Source: Streptomyces sp. NBC_01197
GTDB lineage: Bacteria > Actinomycetota > Actinomycetes > Streptomycetales > Streptomycetaceae
DNA: 64,000 nucleotides
Reading direction: 5' to 3'
Assembly (NCBI RefSeq): GCF_036010505.1
Contig: NZ_CP108569.1
Span: 5,137,001-5,201,000 of the forward strand
Positions 51,704 through 61,497 of the stretch are shown in pieces (the first letter of the stretch is position 1; every line of letters begins with the position of its first letter). A program made the position numbers and the translations under genes. Under the pieces are notes generated by a model that was not told the origin of the DNA, ran no database searches, and saw nothing but the letters and a program-made list of their open reading frames with translations.

Positions 51704-52867
51704 ATGACCGGTCGCGTCGGAGAAGAAGCGTTCACGGCCCGGATGCGGAAGTCGGTGCACCGGGCCAGGACAGTGCTGCGCCGATCCGGTGTCGACTACT
51801 TCCGCGGCGACGGCTCCGAAGGGTTGGCCCTCGCCACACTCCTGCTGACCGTCCCCGCGCTGGCCTGGGCGACCATCCTCACCCCGGTCTGGTGCTCACC
51901 CTCGACGCTGGTCCTGCCCATCGTGGCCGGCGGACTGCTGCTGCGCCCGGCGAGCCTGCTGGGCCTCTACGCCGCGGCGGCCGCCGCCCTCATCGTCGAA
52001 TCCGTCAAGCTCGGTCCGTACGACGACGGCGCCGCGCCGGTCACCCCCGGCACGGTCCTCACGGTGGCCGCCTGCGGGCTCTTCGGCCTGCTCATCGCGC
52101 AGTTCCGCAGCCGGGTCGGGGTGCCGTGGCGGCGCGGCGGAACCATGCTCTTCGACCTGCGCGAACGGATCCGAATCCAGAGCAAACTGCCGCGGCTGCC
52201 ACAGGGCTGGCACCGCGAGATGGCGCTGCGGCCGGCCGGCGGGCAGTCCTTCTCGGGCGACTTCGTGGTCGCCGCGCGCACCAGCGGCGGACGCACCCTG
52301 GAAGTCGTCCTGACGGACGTCTCCGGCAAGGGGATGGACGCGGGCTCCCGGGCCCTCCTGCTCTCGGGCGCCTTCGGCGGTCTGCTCGGCTCGCTGCCGC
52401 CCCATGACTTCCTGCCGGCCGCCAACGGCTATCTGCTGCGCCAGGACTGGGACGAGGGGTTCGCCACCTCGATCCATCTGGTCCTCGACCTGGACACGGG
52501 CGACTACGAACTCCTGTCGGCCGGCCACCTCCCGGCGCTCCAACTGCACGCGGGCAGCGGCCTGTGGGAGGAGAAGTCGGGCGAGGGCCCGCTCCTCGGC
52601 GTCTACGACGGCGCCGAGTTCGACGCCGCCAAGGGGTCGCTCGGCCCCGGCGACGTCCTGATGCTCTTCACGGACGGCCTGGTCGAGGCACCCGGCCGCG
52701 ATATCAGCGAGGGGATCGACCGGCTGAGCGGGGAGGCCGACCGCTATGTGGCCAGCACCTTCGAGGGCGCGGCGTGGCATCTCATCGAGGCGGTGGCCAA
52801 GGACGTCAACGACGACAGGGCGCTGCTGCTGATATGCCGCGACAGCGACGCGGGGCCGGTGCTGTAA
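51704..52867 (+). CDS. Membrane PP2C-like SpoIIE-type phosphatase
   Basis: A 387-residue protein. N-terminal membrane helices lie at about 44-65 (GLALATLLLTVPALAWATIL), 66-90 and 115-132, followed by a linker and a SpoIIE-type phosphatase domain from about 165. GGQSFSGDFVVAA, VLTDVSGKGMDAG and LGPGDVLMLFTDGLVEA supply the acidic metal ligands. Such phosphatases usually act on anti-sigma-factor antagonists in partner-switching; no such partner is adjacent. ATG 51704 begins at the start of homology; the long frame upstream is antisense to the acetyltransferase gene. The terminator at 52959 follows. Confidence 0.9.
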   Translation: MTGRVGEEAFTARMRKSVHRARTVLRRSGVDYFRGDGSEGLALATLLLTVPALAWATILTPVWCSPSTLVLPIVAGGLLLRPASLLGLYAAAAAALIVESVKLGPYDDGAAPVTPGTVLTVAACGLFGLLIAQFRSRVGVPWRRGGTMLFDLRERIRIQSKLPRLPQGWHREMALRPAGGQSFSGDFVVAARTSGGRTLEVVLTDVSGKGMDAGSRALLLSGAFGGLLGSLPPHDFLPAANGYLLRQDWDEGFATSIHLVLDLDTGDYELLSAGHLPALQLHAGSGLWEEKSGEGPLLGVYDGAEFDAAKGSLGPGDVLMLFTDGLVEAPGRDISEGIDRLSGEADRYVASTFEGAAWHLIEAVAKDVNDDRALLLICRDSDAGPVL

Positions 52868-52958
52868 CCCGCTCCGGCGTCGTAACTTCCCAACTCCGCA
52901 CCGCCACTCCGCACCGCCTCATGGGGCCGCGCCCGGTTACGCGGCCGAGCCCCGTTAC

Positions 52959-53006
52959 GTAGCCGAGCCCCGGCCGACGGTTCTCCGTCGGACGGGGCTC
53001 GACTAC
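52959..53006. terminator. Terminator between the SpoIIE-type phosphatase and acyltransferase genes
   Basis: 52959-52980 pairs with 52985-53006 (22-bp stem, two mismatches, loop TTCT), between converging genes. Confidence 0.85.
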
Positions 53007-53065
53007 GGGCGGTACTGCTGGTCCAACTCAGGAGGCGGGGCCCCGGGCCGGGGTCTTCCTCCGGA

Positions 53066-54247
53066 TCAAGCCGGAACCTTCTCGCGTTCCCGCTTCCGTG
53101 CGTTCTCCACCGGGTCGGACCGGAACGCCCACTTCATCTCGGGTTCCGTCGCGAAGCGCATCACGCGCCGCACCGGCGGGGTGCAGAACAGCGTCACGGC
53201 CACCGCCATGAAGAGGGTCGCGAAGACCTCGCCCAGCGGGCTCTTCAACCAGCTGTAGTGGTCGATCAGGCCCGCGTACTCGATGGTCTTGATGAGCAGG
53301 CCGTGCAGCAGATAGCCGCAGAGCGTGCCGGCGCCGAGCGCGGTGAACCAGGTCTTGCGGCGCGGCACGAGGGCCAGGAAGCAGGCGGTCAGCACCAGCC
53401 CGCAGACGGTGAGGCCGAGCGTCATCACGACGCCCTCCCACCAGTCGACGCCGAGCTGCTGGGCGCTGGTGCCCCGGTAGAACCAGTTGAGCGTCATTCT
53501 GGGCGCGGCCCAGTAGGAGAACACCAGTGTGACCAGCATGACCGCGACGGCCACCGGCCGTGCACCCCGGCGCTGCACCAACTGGAAGTGCTCGGGCTTG
53601 AGCTTGAGGCCCAGCACGAAGAACGGCAGGAACTGGAGGACCCGCTGCAGATCGAGGTCGTCGCCGATGTTGGGGGTGATCGACGCGAGGACCGCGATGA
53701 CGAGCGAGAGGGTCAGCGGATAGCGCAGATTGAGCCAGATCGGCGTGGTGAGACGCCAGATGAAGAGGGCGACCAGAAACCACGTCAGGAAGTACGGGTC
53801 GAGCAGGCTGATCTCGTGACCGGGGTCGTTGTTGCCCCACTTGTCGTAGAGCGAGTAGGCGGTCTCGAAGATCACATAAGGAACGACGACACCTGTCACC
53901 AGCCGACGCAGCCGGTCGGGCCGCATGTCGAAACTGCGGGAGAAATACCCCGAGATAATGATGAATGCAGGCATATGGAACGTGTAGACGAACATGTACA
54001 GCGCCCGCGTGGTGCGGCTGCCGTCCATGATCGGTTCCCACGCGTGTGCCGTGGCCACGAGCACGATGGCCAGGAACTTCGCGTTGTCGAAGAGCGCGTT
54101 GCGCTCCTTCTTGGCGCCGGGGGCGGGCGCCTGTACGTGCGCTGTGTCCGGTCTGGGCGGCGCCTGTGAGTCCGTGGGGGTTTCGGGTTCCGTCTCCCGC
54201 GCCAGGGGGAGTGGGGCCCGCTGATATCCGTGTGGAGCTTGAACCAT
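53066..54247 (-). CDS. Acyltransferase-3 family membrane protein (fucose 4-O-acetylase-like)
   Basis: A 393-residue, about ten-helix membrane protein. The first helix motif FDNAKFLAIVLVATAHAWEPIMDG with its essential His, and FVYTFHMPAFIIISGYFSRSF, mark the Acyl_transf_3 family, which O-acylates carbohydrates or cell-wall and lipid components. A proline-rich cytoplasmic leader of about 50 residues precedes the first helix. The C-terminus is charged. The acceptor is unknown. It has no gene partner, so it may modify an envelope polymer made elsewhere. It begins at ATG 54247 with AGGG upstream. Confidence 0.87.
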   Translation of the reverse strand: MVQAPHGYQRAPLPLARETEPETPTDSQAPPRPDTAHVQAPAPGAKKERNALFDNAKFLAIVLVATAHAWEPIMDGSRTTRALYMFVYTFHMPAFIIISGYFSRSFDMRPDRLRRLVTGVVVPYVIFETAYSLYDKWGNNDPGHEISLLDPYFLTWFLVALFIWRLTTPIWLNLRYPLTLSLVIAVLASITPNIGDDLDLQRVLQFLPFFVLGLKLKPEHFQLVQRRGARPVAVAVMLVTLVFSYWAAPRMTLNWFYRGTSAQQLGVDWWEGVVMTLGLTVCGLVLTACFLALVPRRKTWFTALGAGTLCGYLLHGLLIKTIEYAGLIDHYSWLKSPLGEVFATLFMAVAVTLFCTPPVRRVMRFATEPEMKWAFRSDPVENARKREREKVPA

Positions 54248-54750
54248 TCGAGGAACCCTAGCGTCGCGTGAGGGATTCCGTAAAACCCTCTCGGGTGTCT
54301 GTGATATTCGCAGTACGTGTACCCACGCGGCTTACCTTTACTACCCTGATCTTATGTATGCATATGGGGTGGCTCATCCCACTTAAATGGCGCATAACGA
54401 CGCCTCCCAGTGCCCGCCTCGGGCGCTGTTCGATGGTCGCCCGGGCTTATCGGAATCACCTGTGAACATAATGTGTGGGCAGTGAAACGATCGATTTGGA
54501 TTTATCTCCGCGAGTGGCAAATCACACCGTCCGGAAATTGCCGCCGCGCGCCCCGGCGACGCCCGCGCGCCGGGCCCCGGAGCCGGACGCGCGGGGAGCG
54601 CGGGATGGCGCGATCCGGTCGGCGCCGTTTCGTCACCGGGCAACAACCACAGGCCTGTTGGTGGCACCATGGACCAGCGGAAGAGAAGAAGTGCTGGAGC
54701 GGCATCGTTCCCGGCCGGCAAGGCGGACCGACCAAGGGTTGTGATCAGTT
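54248..54750. other. 503-base intergenic region with an AT-richer core
   Basis: About 54260-54540 is clearly richer in A and T than the rest of the window (for example TTATGTATGCATATG and GATTTGGATTTATC). It contains the self-complementary CATATG and GATCGAT-like tracts and must hold the acyltransferase promoter on the minus strand. Open frames here lack Streptomyces codon bias. No gene is called. Confidence 0.55.
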
Positions 54751-54945
54751 GTGGCCATTTCGCTGTCAGTGGTGCTGCTGTTGGCGATCGTCCTTGTGGT
54801 GTTGATCCGCGGTGGATCCATCAAGGCCGGTCCCGCGATCGTCGCCATGCTCTTCGGCTTCTTCCTGGCGTCGACGGGCATGGCTCCGTCGATCAACAGG
54901 TTCCTCAACTCGATAGCCGACACGATCAACCAGATCAAGTTCTAG
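54751..54945 (+). CDS. Small membrane protein of 64 residues, function unknown
   Basis: Starts with VAISLSVVLLLAIVLVVLIRGGSIKAG and continues AIVAMLFGFFLASTG, two hydrophobic helices joined by a basic turn, then the tail MAPSINRFLNSIADTINQIKF with amphipathic character. GTG 54751 has only AAGGG at long spacing. Codon use is Streptomyces-like, and the gene is followed by a repeat and a terminator. It lies between an AT-rich region and the tRNA-Gly/tRNA-Pro/tig segment. No family is recognised with confidence. Confidence 0.75.
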   Translation: MAISLSVVLLLAIVLVVLIRGGSIKAGPAIVAMLFGFFLASTGMAPSINRFLNSIADTINQIKF

Positions 54946-54965
54946 CGCCGGGACGCCCGGTGTCC

Positions 54966-55013
54966 GGCGCCGGCGAACGGCGCCGGCGAACGGCGCCGGC
55001 GAACGGCGCCGGC
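54966..55013. repeat. 13-bp tandem repeat GGCGCCGGCGAAC, three full copies
   Basis: Copies begin at 54966, 54979 and 54992, and a fourth partial one begins at 55005. Each contains the palindromes GGCGCC and GCCGGC. It lies 21 bases after the stop of the small membrane protein gene. Confidence 0.95.
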
Positions 55014-55075
55014 CGCGGCGCCCCGGCCGGTGCGGGTGTCGGCGGGCGAGAGAATGCGGCGACGGAAACAACGAC

Positions 55076-55109
55076 GGCCCGGCCGGTGAAAGGACTCACC
55101 GGCCGGGCC
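55076..55109. terminator. Terminator between the small membrane gene and tRNA-Gly
   Basis: A perfect 14-bp stem GGCCCGGCCGGTGA/TCACCGGCCGGGCC with loop AAGGAC. It can end the + strand gene and, on the other strand, the tRNA-Gly transcript, whose 3' end is 10 bases away. Confidence 0.85.
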
Positions 55110-55119
55110 TTCTGCTGTC

Positions 55120-55193
55120 TGGAGCGGGCGACGGGAATCGAACCCGCGTAGCTAGTTTGGAAGACTAGGGCTCTACCATTGAGCTACGCCCGC
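55120..55193 (-). tRNA. tRNA-Gly (anticodon TCC)
   Basis: Read on the minus strand, the acceptor GCGGGCG pairs with CGCCCGC, followed by T and an encoded CCA. The D arm is GTAGCTCAATGGTAGAGC, the anticodon loop CTTCCAA (anticodon TCC) has stem CTAGT/ACTAG, and the T arm is GCGGGTTCGATTCCCGT. It is 74 bases including CCA. A -10-like TACGAT lies about 40 bases upstream (complement at 55231-55236). Confidence 0.96.
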
Positions 55194-55338
55194 AGGTGCC
55201 GCCGGTCGGAGCGACCGCGGCACGAGAAGCATCGTAGCGGGTCGGACCCGCTGCGCGCACACCAGTACCGCGCGGCGTGGAACCGCGGAAACCTGCCACG
55301 GCGCGGCGGGCGGCCATGTACCCTACGTCTCGCACCGA

Positions 55339-55415
55339 CGGGGTGTGGCGCAGCTTGGTAGCGCGTCCGCTTTGGGAGCGGAAGGTCGTCGGTTCGAATC
55401 CGGCCACCCCGACCA
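55339..55415 (+). tRNA. tRNA-Pro (anticodon TGG)
   Basis: The acceptor CGGGGTG pairs with CACCCCG, followed by A and an encoded CCA. The D arm is TGGCGCAGCTTGGTAGCGCG, the anticodon loop TTTGGGA (anticodon TGG) has stem GTCCGC/GCGGAA, and the T arm is GTCGGTTCGAATCCGGC. It is 77 bases including CCA. It lies upstream of tig on the same strand. Confidence 0.96.
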
Positions 55416-55429
55416 GCAGCAAGATCGCA

Positions 55430-55460
55430 TTGTGGGTCTCCTCCTGCTTGCCGTTACTAT
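55430..55460 (+). promoter_or_regulatory. Candidate tig promoter
   Basis: TTGTGG (55430-55435) and TACTAT (55455-55460) form a housekeeping-like -35/-10 pair with 19-base spacing, about 70 bases before the tig start. Confidence 0.5.
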
Positions 55461-55531
55461 GCAAGCTGTGTGCCCGCGTGTCTCTAAAACCGGGCAGAGA
55501 TTCTGAAGTCAGCCCCCAAGGAGACCGAACC

Positions 55532-56935
55532 GTGAAGAGCGCCGTGGAGACCCTGAACCCGACTCGGGTTCGGCTCAGCATCGAGGTGCCCTTCGAGGAG
55601 CTCAAGGACAGCCTCGACGCGGCGTACAAGAAGATCAACGAGCAGGTCACGGTGAAGGGCTTCCGTAAGGGCAAGATCCCGAACCGCGTGATCGACCAGC
55701 GCTTCGGCCGCGGTGCCGTGCTGGAGGAGGCCGTCAACGACGCCCTCCCGAAGTTCTACACCGAGGCCGTCAACGAGGGTGAGCTGAATGTCCTCGGCCA
55801 GCCCGAGGTCGACATCACGGAGCTCAAGGACGGCGAGCTGCTCTCCTTCACCGCCGAGGTCGACGTCCGGCCCGAGATCGAGATCCCGGACTACTCCGGC
55901 ATCGAGGTCGAGGTCGACGCGGTCGACGTCAGCGACGAGGACGTCGACAAGGCCGTCGAGGAGCTGCGTGGCCGCTTCGCGTCCACCAACCCCGTCGAGC
56001 GCGCCGCCGCGGATGGTGACGTCGTCACCATCGACCTGGAGGCCAAGGTCGACGGCGAGGTCCTGGAGGACGGCGTGGCCGAGGGTGTCTCGTACACCAT
56101 CGGCTCCGGTGAGCTGCTCGACGGGATCGACGAGGCCGTGACCGGCCTGGAGGCCGGTGGCGAGGCCACCTTCACCTCCGAGCTCAAGGGCGGCTCCGCC
56201 GAGGGCAAGGCCGCCGAGGTCACCGTCAAGGTCACCGCGGTCGCCGCTCGTGAACTTCCCGGCCTGGACGACGACTTCGCGCAGCTGGCGAGCGAGTTCG
56301 ACACGCTGGACGAGCTCAGGGCCGACAGCCGCAAGCGCCTCGAAAGCACCAAGCAGTACGAGCAGGCCACCCAGGCCCAGGAGCGCGTCCTCGACGAGCT
56401 GCTGAGGCTGGCGGAGGTCCCGATCCCCGAGAAGCTCCTCGAGGACGAGATCAACACCCGCAAGCACAACCTGGAGCACCACCAGCTCGGCCAGATGGGC
56501 CTCGACCTCGCCAAGTACCTGGAGATCCAGGGCAAGACCGAGGAAGAGTTCACGGCCGAGACCAAGGAGCAGGCCGAGAAGGGCATCAAGACCCAGTTCA
56601 TTCTCGACGAGCTGGTCAACAAGGAGAAGCTGAACGTCAACCAGGAGGAGCTCACCGAGCACCTCATGCGGCGTGCGCAGTCCTCCGGCATGAGCCCCGA
56701 CCAGTTCGCCCAGGCGGTCGTCGAGGGTGGCCAGGTTCCGATGCTCGTCGGCGAGGTGGCCCGCGGAAAGGCCCTCGCGGTCGTCGTCGAGGCCGTCAAG
56801 GTCAAGGACACCAATGGTGAGGTCGTCGATCTGACCGACGACGAGGACGAGACCGCTGAGGCCGCCGGTGACGCAGTGGTCACGGAGACCGCCGAGGCGT
56901 CCGCCGACGAGACCGAGGCCAAGCCGGAGGCCTGA
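55532..56935 (+). CDS. tig: Trigger factor, ribosome-bound chaperone and PPIase
   Basis: A 467-residue chaperone. The N-terminal ribosome-binding domain ends with [17 protein letters not shown] (residues 43-59), the FKBP-type PPIase domain is about 155-245 ([21 protein letters not shown]), and the C-terminal helical arm follows. The last 30 residues are acidic ([18 protein letters not shown]). GTG 55532 has AAGGAG at ideal spacing. It is followed by a perfect hairpin, so it is probably transcribed separately from clpP1 despite strict neighbourhood, as in M. tuberculosis. Confidence 0.96.
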   Translation: MKSAVETLNPTRVRLSIEVPFEELKDSLDAAYKKINEQVTVKGFRKGKIPNRVIDQRFGRGAVLEEAVNDALPKFYTEAVNEGELNVLGQPEVDITELKDGELLSFTAEVDVRPEIEIPDYSGIEVEVDAVDVSDEDVDKAVEELRGRFASTNPVERAAADGDVVTIDLEAKVDGEVLEDGVAEGVSYTIGSGELLDGIDEAVTGLEAGGEATFTSELKGGSAEGKAAEVTVKVTAVAARELPGLDDDFAQLASEFDTLDELRADSRKRLESTKQYEQATQAQERVLDELLRLAEVPIPEKLLEDEINTRKHNLEHHQLGQMGLDLAKYLEIQGKTEEEFTAETKEQAEKGIKTQFILDELVNKEKLNVNQEELTEHLMRRAQSSGMSPDQFAQAVVEGGQVPMLVGEVARGKALAVVVEAVKVKDTNGEVVDLTDDEDETAEAAGDAVVTETAEASADETEAKPEA

Positions 56936-56995
56936 GCCTCCACCGGTCTCGACCGGGCCGTTCTCCGACCCGGCCGGTTCTGATCTCGATCGAAG

Positions 56996-57032
56996 CGAAG
57001 GGTCCGGGCGTGCCGCACGTCCGGACCCTTCG
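56996..57032 (+). terminator. Terminator between tig and clpP1
   Basis: A 12-bp perfect stem (56996-57007 with 57021-57032) whose loop contains the smaller inverted repeat CGTG/CACG. It lies 61 bases after the tig stop. Confidence 0.88.
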
Positions 57033-57056
57033 TCGTACGCGCGCGCCGGGCCTACC

Positions 57057-57073
57057 TTGCGCTCCCAGCGAAC
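57057..57073 (+). promoter_or_regulatory. Candidate ClgR binding site upstream of clpP1
   Basis: TTGCGCTCCCAGCGAAC has the dyad CGCT-CCC-AGCG and fits the ClgR motif CGCYNANRGCG with one deviation. ClgR activates clpP1-clpP2 in Streptomyces. A -10-like TAGGGT lies at 57112-57117. Confidence 0.55.
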
Positions 57074-57217
57074 AGTTCGGGAAGCGGGATGGCGTTGTCC
57101 TACCTGCGCGTTAGGGTCCATGAAGAGGAGAGCTCGGGTGTAGGAAACCACCCCCGGACTCCTGCTGTACGAAGACGCTGAGACGGCCGGAGCCGTCAGA
57201 GACGAGCAGGTGGATAC

Positions 57218-57838
57218 GTGACGAATCTGATGCCTTACGCCGCCGGCGAGCCCAACATCGGTGGCGGCCTCGGCGACCAGGTCTACAACCGACTGCTCGG
57301 TGAGCGGATCATCTTCCTCGGCCAGCAGGTCGACGACGATATCGCCAACAAGATCACCGCGCAGCTGCTCCTCCTTGCCGCCGACCCGGACAAGGACATC
57401 TACCTCTACATCAACAGCCCCGGCGGCTCGGTGACGGCAGGCATGGCGGTCTACGACACCATGCAGTACATCCCGAACGACGTGGTCACCATCGGTATGG
57501 GCCTCGCGGCCTCGATGGGCCAGTTCCTGCTGACCGGCGGTACCGCGGGCAAGCGCTTCGCGCTCCCCAACACCGACATCCTGATGCACCAGGGCTCGGC
57601 CGGTCTCGGCGGCACCGCATCGGACATCAAGATCCAGGCCGAGCAGCTGCTGCGTACGAAGAAGCGCATGGCGGAGATCACCGCCCGGCACTCCGGCCAG
57701 ACCGTCGACACGATCATCCGTGACGGTGACCGCGACCGCTGGTACACCGCGGACGAGGCCAAGGAGTACGGCCTCATCGACGAGATCATCTCCTCCGCCT
57801 CGGGCGTTCCGGGCGGCGGCGGCACCGGGGCCAACTGA
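57218..57838 (+). CDS. clpP1: ATP-dependent Clp protease proteolytic subunit ClpP1
   Basis: A 206-residue serine peptidase subunit. The catalytic triad is visible: Ser in [11 protein letters not shown], His in ILMHQGSAG and Asp in [29 protein letters not shown] precedes them. It forms mixed ClpP1P2 rings driven by ClpX or ClpC. GTG 57218 has AGGTGG upstream; ATG 57230 is an alternative. A Gly-rich tail ends the protein. clpP2 follows after 50 bases in one operon. Confidence 0.96.
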   Translation: MTNLMPYAAGEPNIGGGLGDQVYNRLLGERIIFLGQQVDDDIANKITAQLLLLAADPDKDIYLYINSPGGSVTAGMAVYDTMQYIPNDVVTIGMGLAASMGQFLLTGGTAGKRFALPNTDILMHQGSAGLGGTASDIKIQAEQLLRTKKRMAEITARHSGQTVDTIIRDGDRDRWYTADEAKEYGLIDEIISSASGVPGGGGTGAN

Positions 57839-57888
57839 CGCTCCGGATCCCTGCCTCCGAACCCGACCGACCACTGAACGCCACCAGG

Positions 57889-58572
57889 ATGGTGAACACC
57901 AGCATGAACGACTACTCCGCCTCCGCCAGCGGCCTCTACACCGGCCCGCAGGTCGACAACCGCTACATCGTTCCGCGCTTCGTCGAGCGCACCTCGCAGG
58001 GCGTGCGCGAGTACGACCCGTACGCGAAGCTCTTCGAGGAGCGCGTGATCTTCCTCGGTGTGCAGATCGACGACGCCTCCGCCAACGACGTCATGGCGCA
58101 GCTGCTCTGCCTGGAGTCGATGGACCCGGACCGGGACATCTCCATCTACATCAACAGCCCCGGTGGCTCGTTCACCGCGCTGACCGCGATCTACGACACG
58201 ATGCAGTTCGTGAAGCCGGACATCCAGACGGTCTGCATGGGCCAGGCGGCCTCCGCCGCCGCTGTCCTGCTGGCGGCCGGTACCCCCGGCAAGCGCATGG
58301 CGCTCCCGAACGCCCGTGTGCTGATCCACCAGCCGTCCTCGCAGACCGGCCGTGAGCAGCTCTCCGACCTGGAGATCGCGGCCAACGAAATCCTGCGTAT
58401 GCGTACCCAGTTGGAAGACCTGCTGGCCAAGCACTCCACGACGCCGGTGGAGAAGATCCGCGACGACATCGAGCGCGACAAGATCCTCACGGCCGAGGAC
58501 GCCCTCGCCTACGGCCTGGTCGACCAGATCGTCTCGACCCGCAAGGGCTCCGTGGGAATGATGACCACCTGA
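57889..58572 (+). CDS. clpP2: ATP-dependent Clp protease proteolytic subunit ClpP2
   Basis: A 227-residue ClpP paralogue. The triad Ser is in [11 protein letters not shown], His in VLIHQPSSQ and Asp in [10 protein letters not shown]. The longer N-terminus ([25 protein letters not shown]) is typical of actinobacterial ClpP2. ATG 57889 is listed; ATG 57904 (MNDYS) is nearly as likely because AGGATGGTG lies at better spacing. It works as a heteromer with ClpP1. clpX follows after 156 bases. Confidence 0.95.
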   Translation: MVNTSMNDYSASASGLYTGPQVDNRYIVPRFVERTSQGVREYDPYAKLFEERVIFLGVQIDDASANDVMAQLLCLESMDPDRDISIYINSPGGSFTALTAIYDTMQFVKPDIQTVCMGQAASAAAVLLAAGTPGKRMALPNARVLIHQPSSQTGREQLSDLEIAANEILRMRTQLEDLLAKHSTTPVEKIRDDIERDKILTAEDALAYGLVDQIVSTRKGSVGMMTT

Positions 58573-58728
58573 TGGCCATTTGATTTACCTTCCGTCCCCT
58601 GGCACGGTGCACGTCAAAGTGAACCGTGCCAAGGGGGGCCCGAACGAGGGGTCCGGCAAGGTACCGTCGAATATGAGGCACCAGGAGACGCTGAACGTGG
58701 CGCCTCCCAGGCGAAGGGGAAGCACCTC

Positions 58729-60021
<1,293 letters not shown>

Positions 60022-60059
60022 CCGCAGCCGCGTTGAGTCCGAACGCGTTGATCACGTAC

Positions 60060-60109
60060 ACCGAAGGGGCGCCCCCGGTCCATGTGGACCCGGTCGGCGC
60101 CCCTTCGGT
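60060..60109. terminator. Terminator between clpX and the Gln/Pro-rich membrane protein gene
   Basis: An outer 14-bp perfect stem (60060-60073 with 60096-60109) encloses the inner hairpin GGTCC-ATGT-GGACC. It lies between converging genes and can serve both. Confidence 0.88.
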
Positions 60110-60129
60110 GTGAGTGTGAGCGCGGGCGG

Positions 60130-61161
60130 CTACTGCTTGACGCGGGACCCGTCGTACACCTTGGCCGTGAGGGCCGCGGCCGCGTCCATCGAGAGCGTCT
60201 GGTGCGTCATGATCAGCGACACATCGGTGTTCTGCACGATCCCGAGGGTGCTGTAGTCCGCCCAGATGCAGATGGGCAGTACGAAGGTCTTCGGCACCTG
60301 CGACGCGGGATCGCTGCTGTCGCCGCTGCTGCTGGTGGTGCTCGTGACCTTGGCGTTCTGGCACTTCATGAGAGCGCCGCTGAAGCCGGGCGGGGTGACC
60401 GACTTGGGGCTGTCCTGGAGCTCCACCTTGAGGCCGCCGGATGCGGCCTTGGTGATATTGGCCTTGGAGAGCGCGAACGCCCCGTCCAGTGCCTGCTCCG
60501 GGTCGTCGATCTGGCCCCAGAGACCGGAGAGATTGAGGTCCTTCTCGGTCAGGTTCGAACCGGTCTTGTAGGCGGCGCCCGTCTTCGAGGGGTTCTTGAT
60601 GCCCAGCCCCTCGGCCTTCTCCTTGCCGCCCGCGGCCCACGCCGACTGGTCGGCCCCCTGCTGCTTCTGGTACTCACCGATCGAGGCGGGGGCCACGAGC
60701 TTGTACCCCTTGGTGGCGGCCGAGACGTCACTGTTGCCGCCGCCCTGGGAGGTCAGCAGATAGACGCCGCCGCCGATCACCGCGACCGCCACGATCACCG
60801 CGCCGACGATCAGGCCCGTCTTCTTCTTCGGGGCCTGCGGGGGCGGCGGCACCTGGCCGTACGCGGGCTGCTGTCCGTACGGCGGCTGCTGGGGCTGCTG
60901 GGCGTACGGGTTCGGCTGGCCCGGCTGCTGCTGCGGGTAGCCGTACCCCTGCGGCGGGACGCCCTGCGGTTGCTGCTGCGGGTAGCCGTAGCCGGGCTGC
61001 GGCTGGCCTCCGGCCGGCTGGCCGTACGGGTTGCCGGGCTGCTGCTGGGGCTGGGGCGGCTGTCCGTACGGTCCGGCCTGCTGAGGCGGCTGCTGTCCGT
61101 ACGGCCCCGGCTGCTGCGGCTGCGGCTGCTGACCGTACGGTCCCGGCTGGTTGTAGCTCAT
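60130..61161 (-). CDS. Gln/Pro/Gly-rich single-pass membrane protein, hypothetical
   Basis: A 343-residue protein. Residues 1-115 are low-complexity repeats of [16 protein letters not shown] and similar, in the cytoplasm. A membrane helix is at about 120-138 ([22 protein letters not shown]), followed by an extracytoplasmic domain of about 200 residues without a recognised family, containing two Cys (ALMKCQNAK and LPICIWADY) that could form a disulfide. Many Streptomyces proteins share this layout. ATG 61161 has AGAGGGGG upstream. It is transcribed alone toward clpX. Confidence 0.82.
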   Translation of the reverse strand: MSYNQPGPYGQQPQPQQPGPYGQQPPQQAGPYGQPPQPQQQPGNPYGQPAGGQPQPGYGYPQQQPQGVPPQGYGYPQQQPGQPNPYAQQPQQPPYGQQPAYGQVPPPPQAPKKKTGLIVGAVIVAVAVIGGGVYLLTSQGGGNSDVSAATKGYKLVAPASIGEYQKQQGADQSAWAAGGKEKAEGLGIKNPSKTGAAYKTGSNLTEKDLNLSGLWGQIDDPEQALDGAFALSKANITKAASGGLKVELQDSPKSVTPPGFSGALMKCQNAKVTSTTSSSGDSSDPASQVPKTFVLPICIWADYSTLGIVQNTDVSLIMTHQTLSMDAAAALTAKVYDGSRVKQ

Positions 61162-61497
61162 GAACTGGGTCCCCCTCTGGATTCCTACCGATGCGAACAT
61201 CCTGACGGACGCCCGTGCGCACCGGGGAGACGGGGGCCACAGTCTCACCAAAGATTCCCGTTTCAGTACGGGACCGTGACGCCCTCAAGACCGACCGGCA
61301 AATGGGGGGTGGGAGAAGGAGCGGGGCTGGGTGCGTGCAGCTGCAAGGCGGAGGATTGAGGCAAGTGGGGTCTCCCCTGGTCGAGCGAAGCCGAGACCTT
61401 GGGGAAGGAGCCATGGTGATTGACGACAACGCCGCAGATGTGCGTGCCCAGCCCCGCGACGCCGCCCCCCATTTGCCGGTCGGTCTAAACTGAACCC
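61162..61497. other. Divergent region upstream of valS
   Basis: These 336 bases hold promoters for the membrane protein gene (-) and valS (+). A dispersed-type imperfect palindrome is at 61369-61408. TAAACT at 61486-61491 could be the valS -10, six bases before the GTG. No T-box specifier or antiterminator pattern could be identified. Confidence 0.5.
61369..61408. repeat. Imperfect palindrome of the Streptomyces GAGCGAAGCCGAG intergenic type
   Basis: GTCTCCCC-TGGTC-GAGCGAAGCCGA-GACC-TTGGGGA folds into an imperfect hairpin. The core TCGAGCGAAGCCGAG flanked by C and G runs is a motif I recall as frequent between genes in Streptomyces genomes. Only this one copy is in the window. Confidence 0.55.

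Noticed and set aside
54410..54805. 131-codon frame in the AT-rich intergenic region
   Set aside because: Trp/Cys/Arg-rich end, codon use unlike neighbours, and overlap with the better supported 64-residue gene.
55120..55415. tRNA genes as integration site for a mobile element
   Set aside because: No integrase, no direct repeat of the tRNA 3' ends within the window, and neighbours are core genes.
55484..57874. 796-codon minus-strand open frame opposite tig and clpP1
   Set aside because: Runs across two genes and two terminators, with Leu/Asp/Gly repeats reflecting tig codons; not a gene.
61162..61497. T-box riboswitch upstream of valS
   Set aside because: No conserved T-box core (AGGGTGG-like sequence pairing with tRNA ends) or stem I specifier loop could be located.
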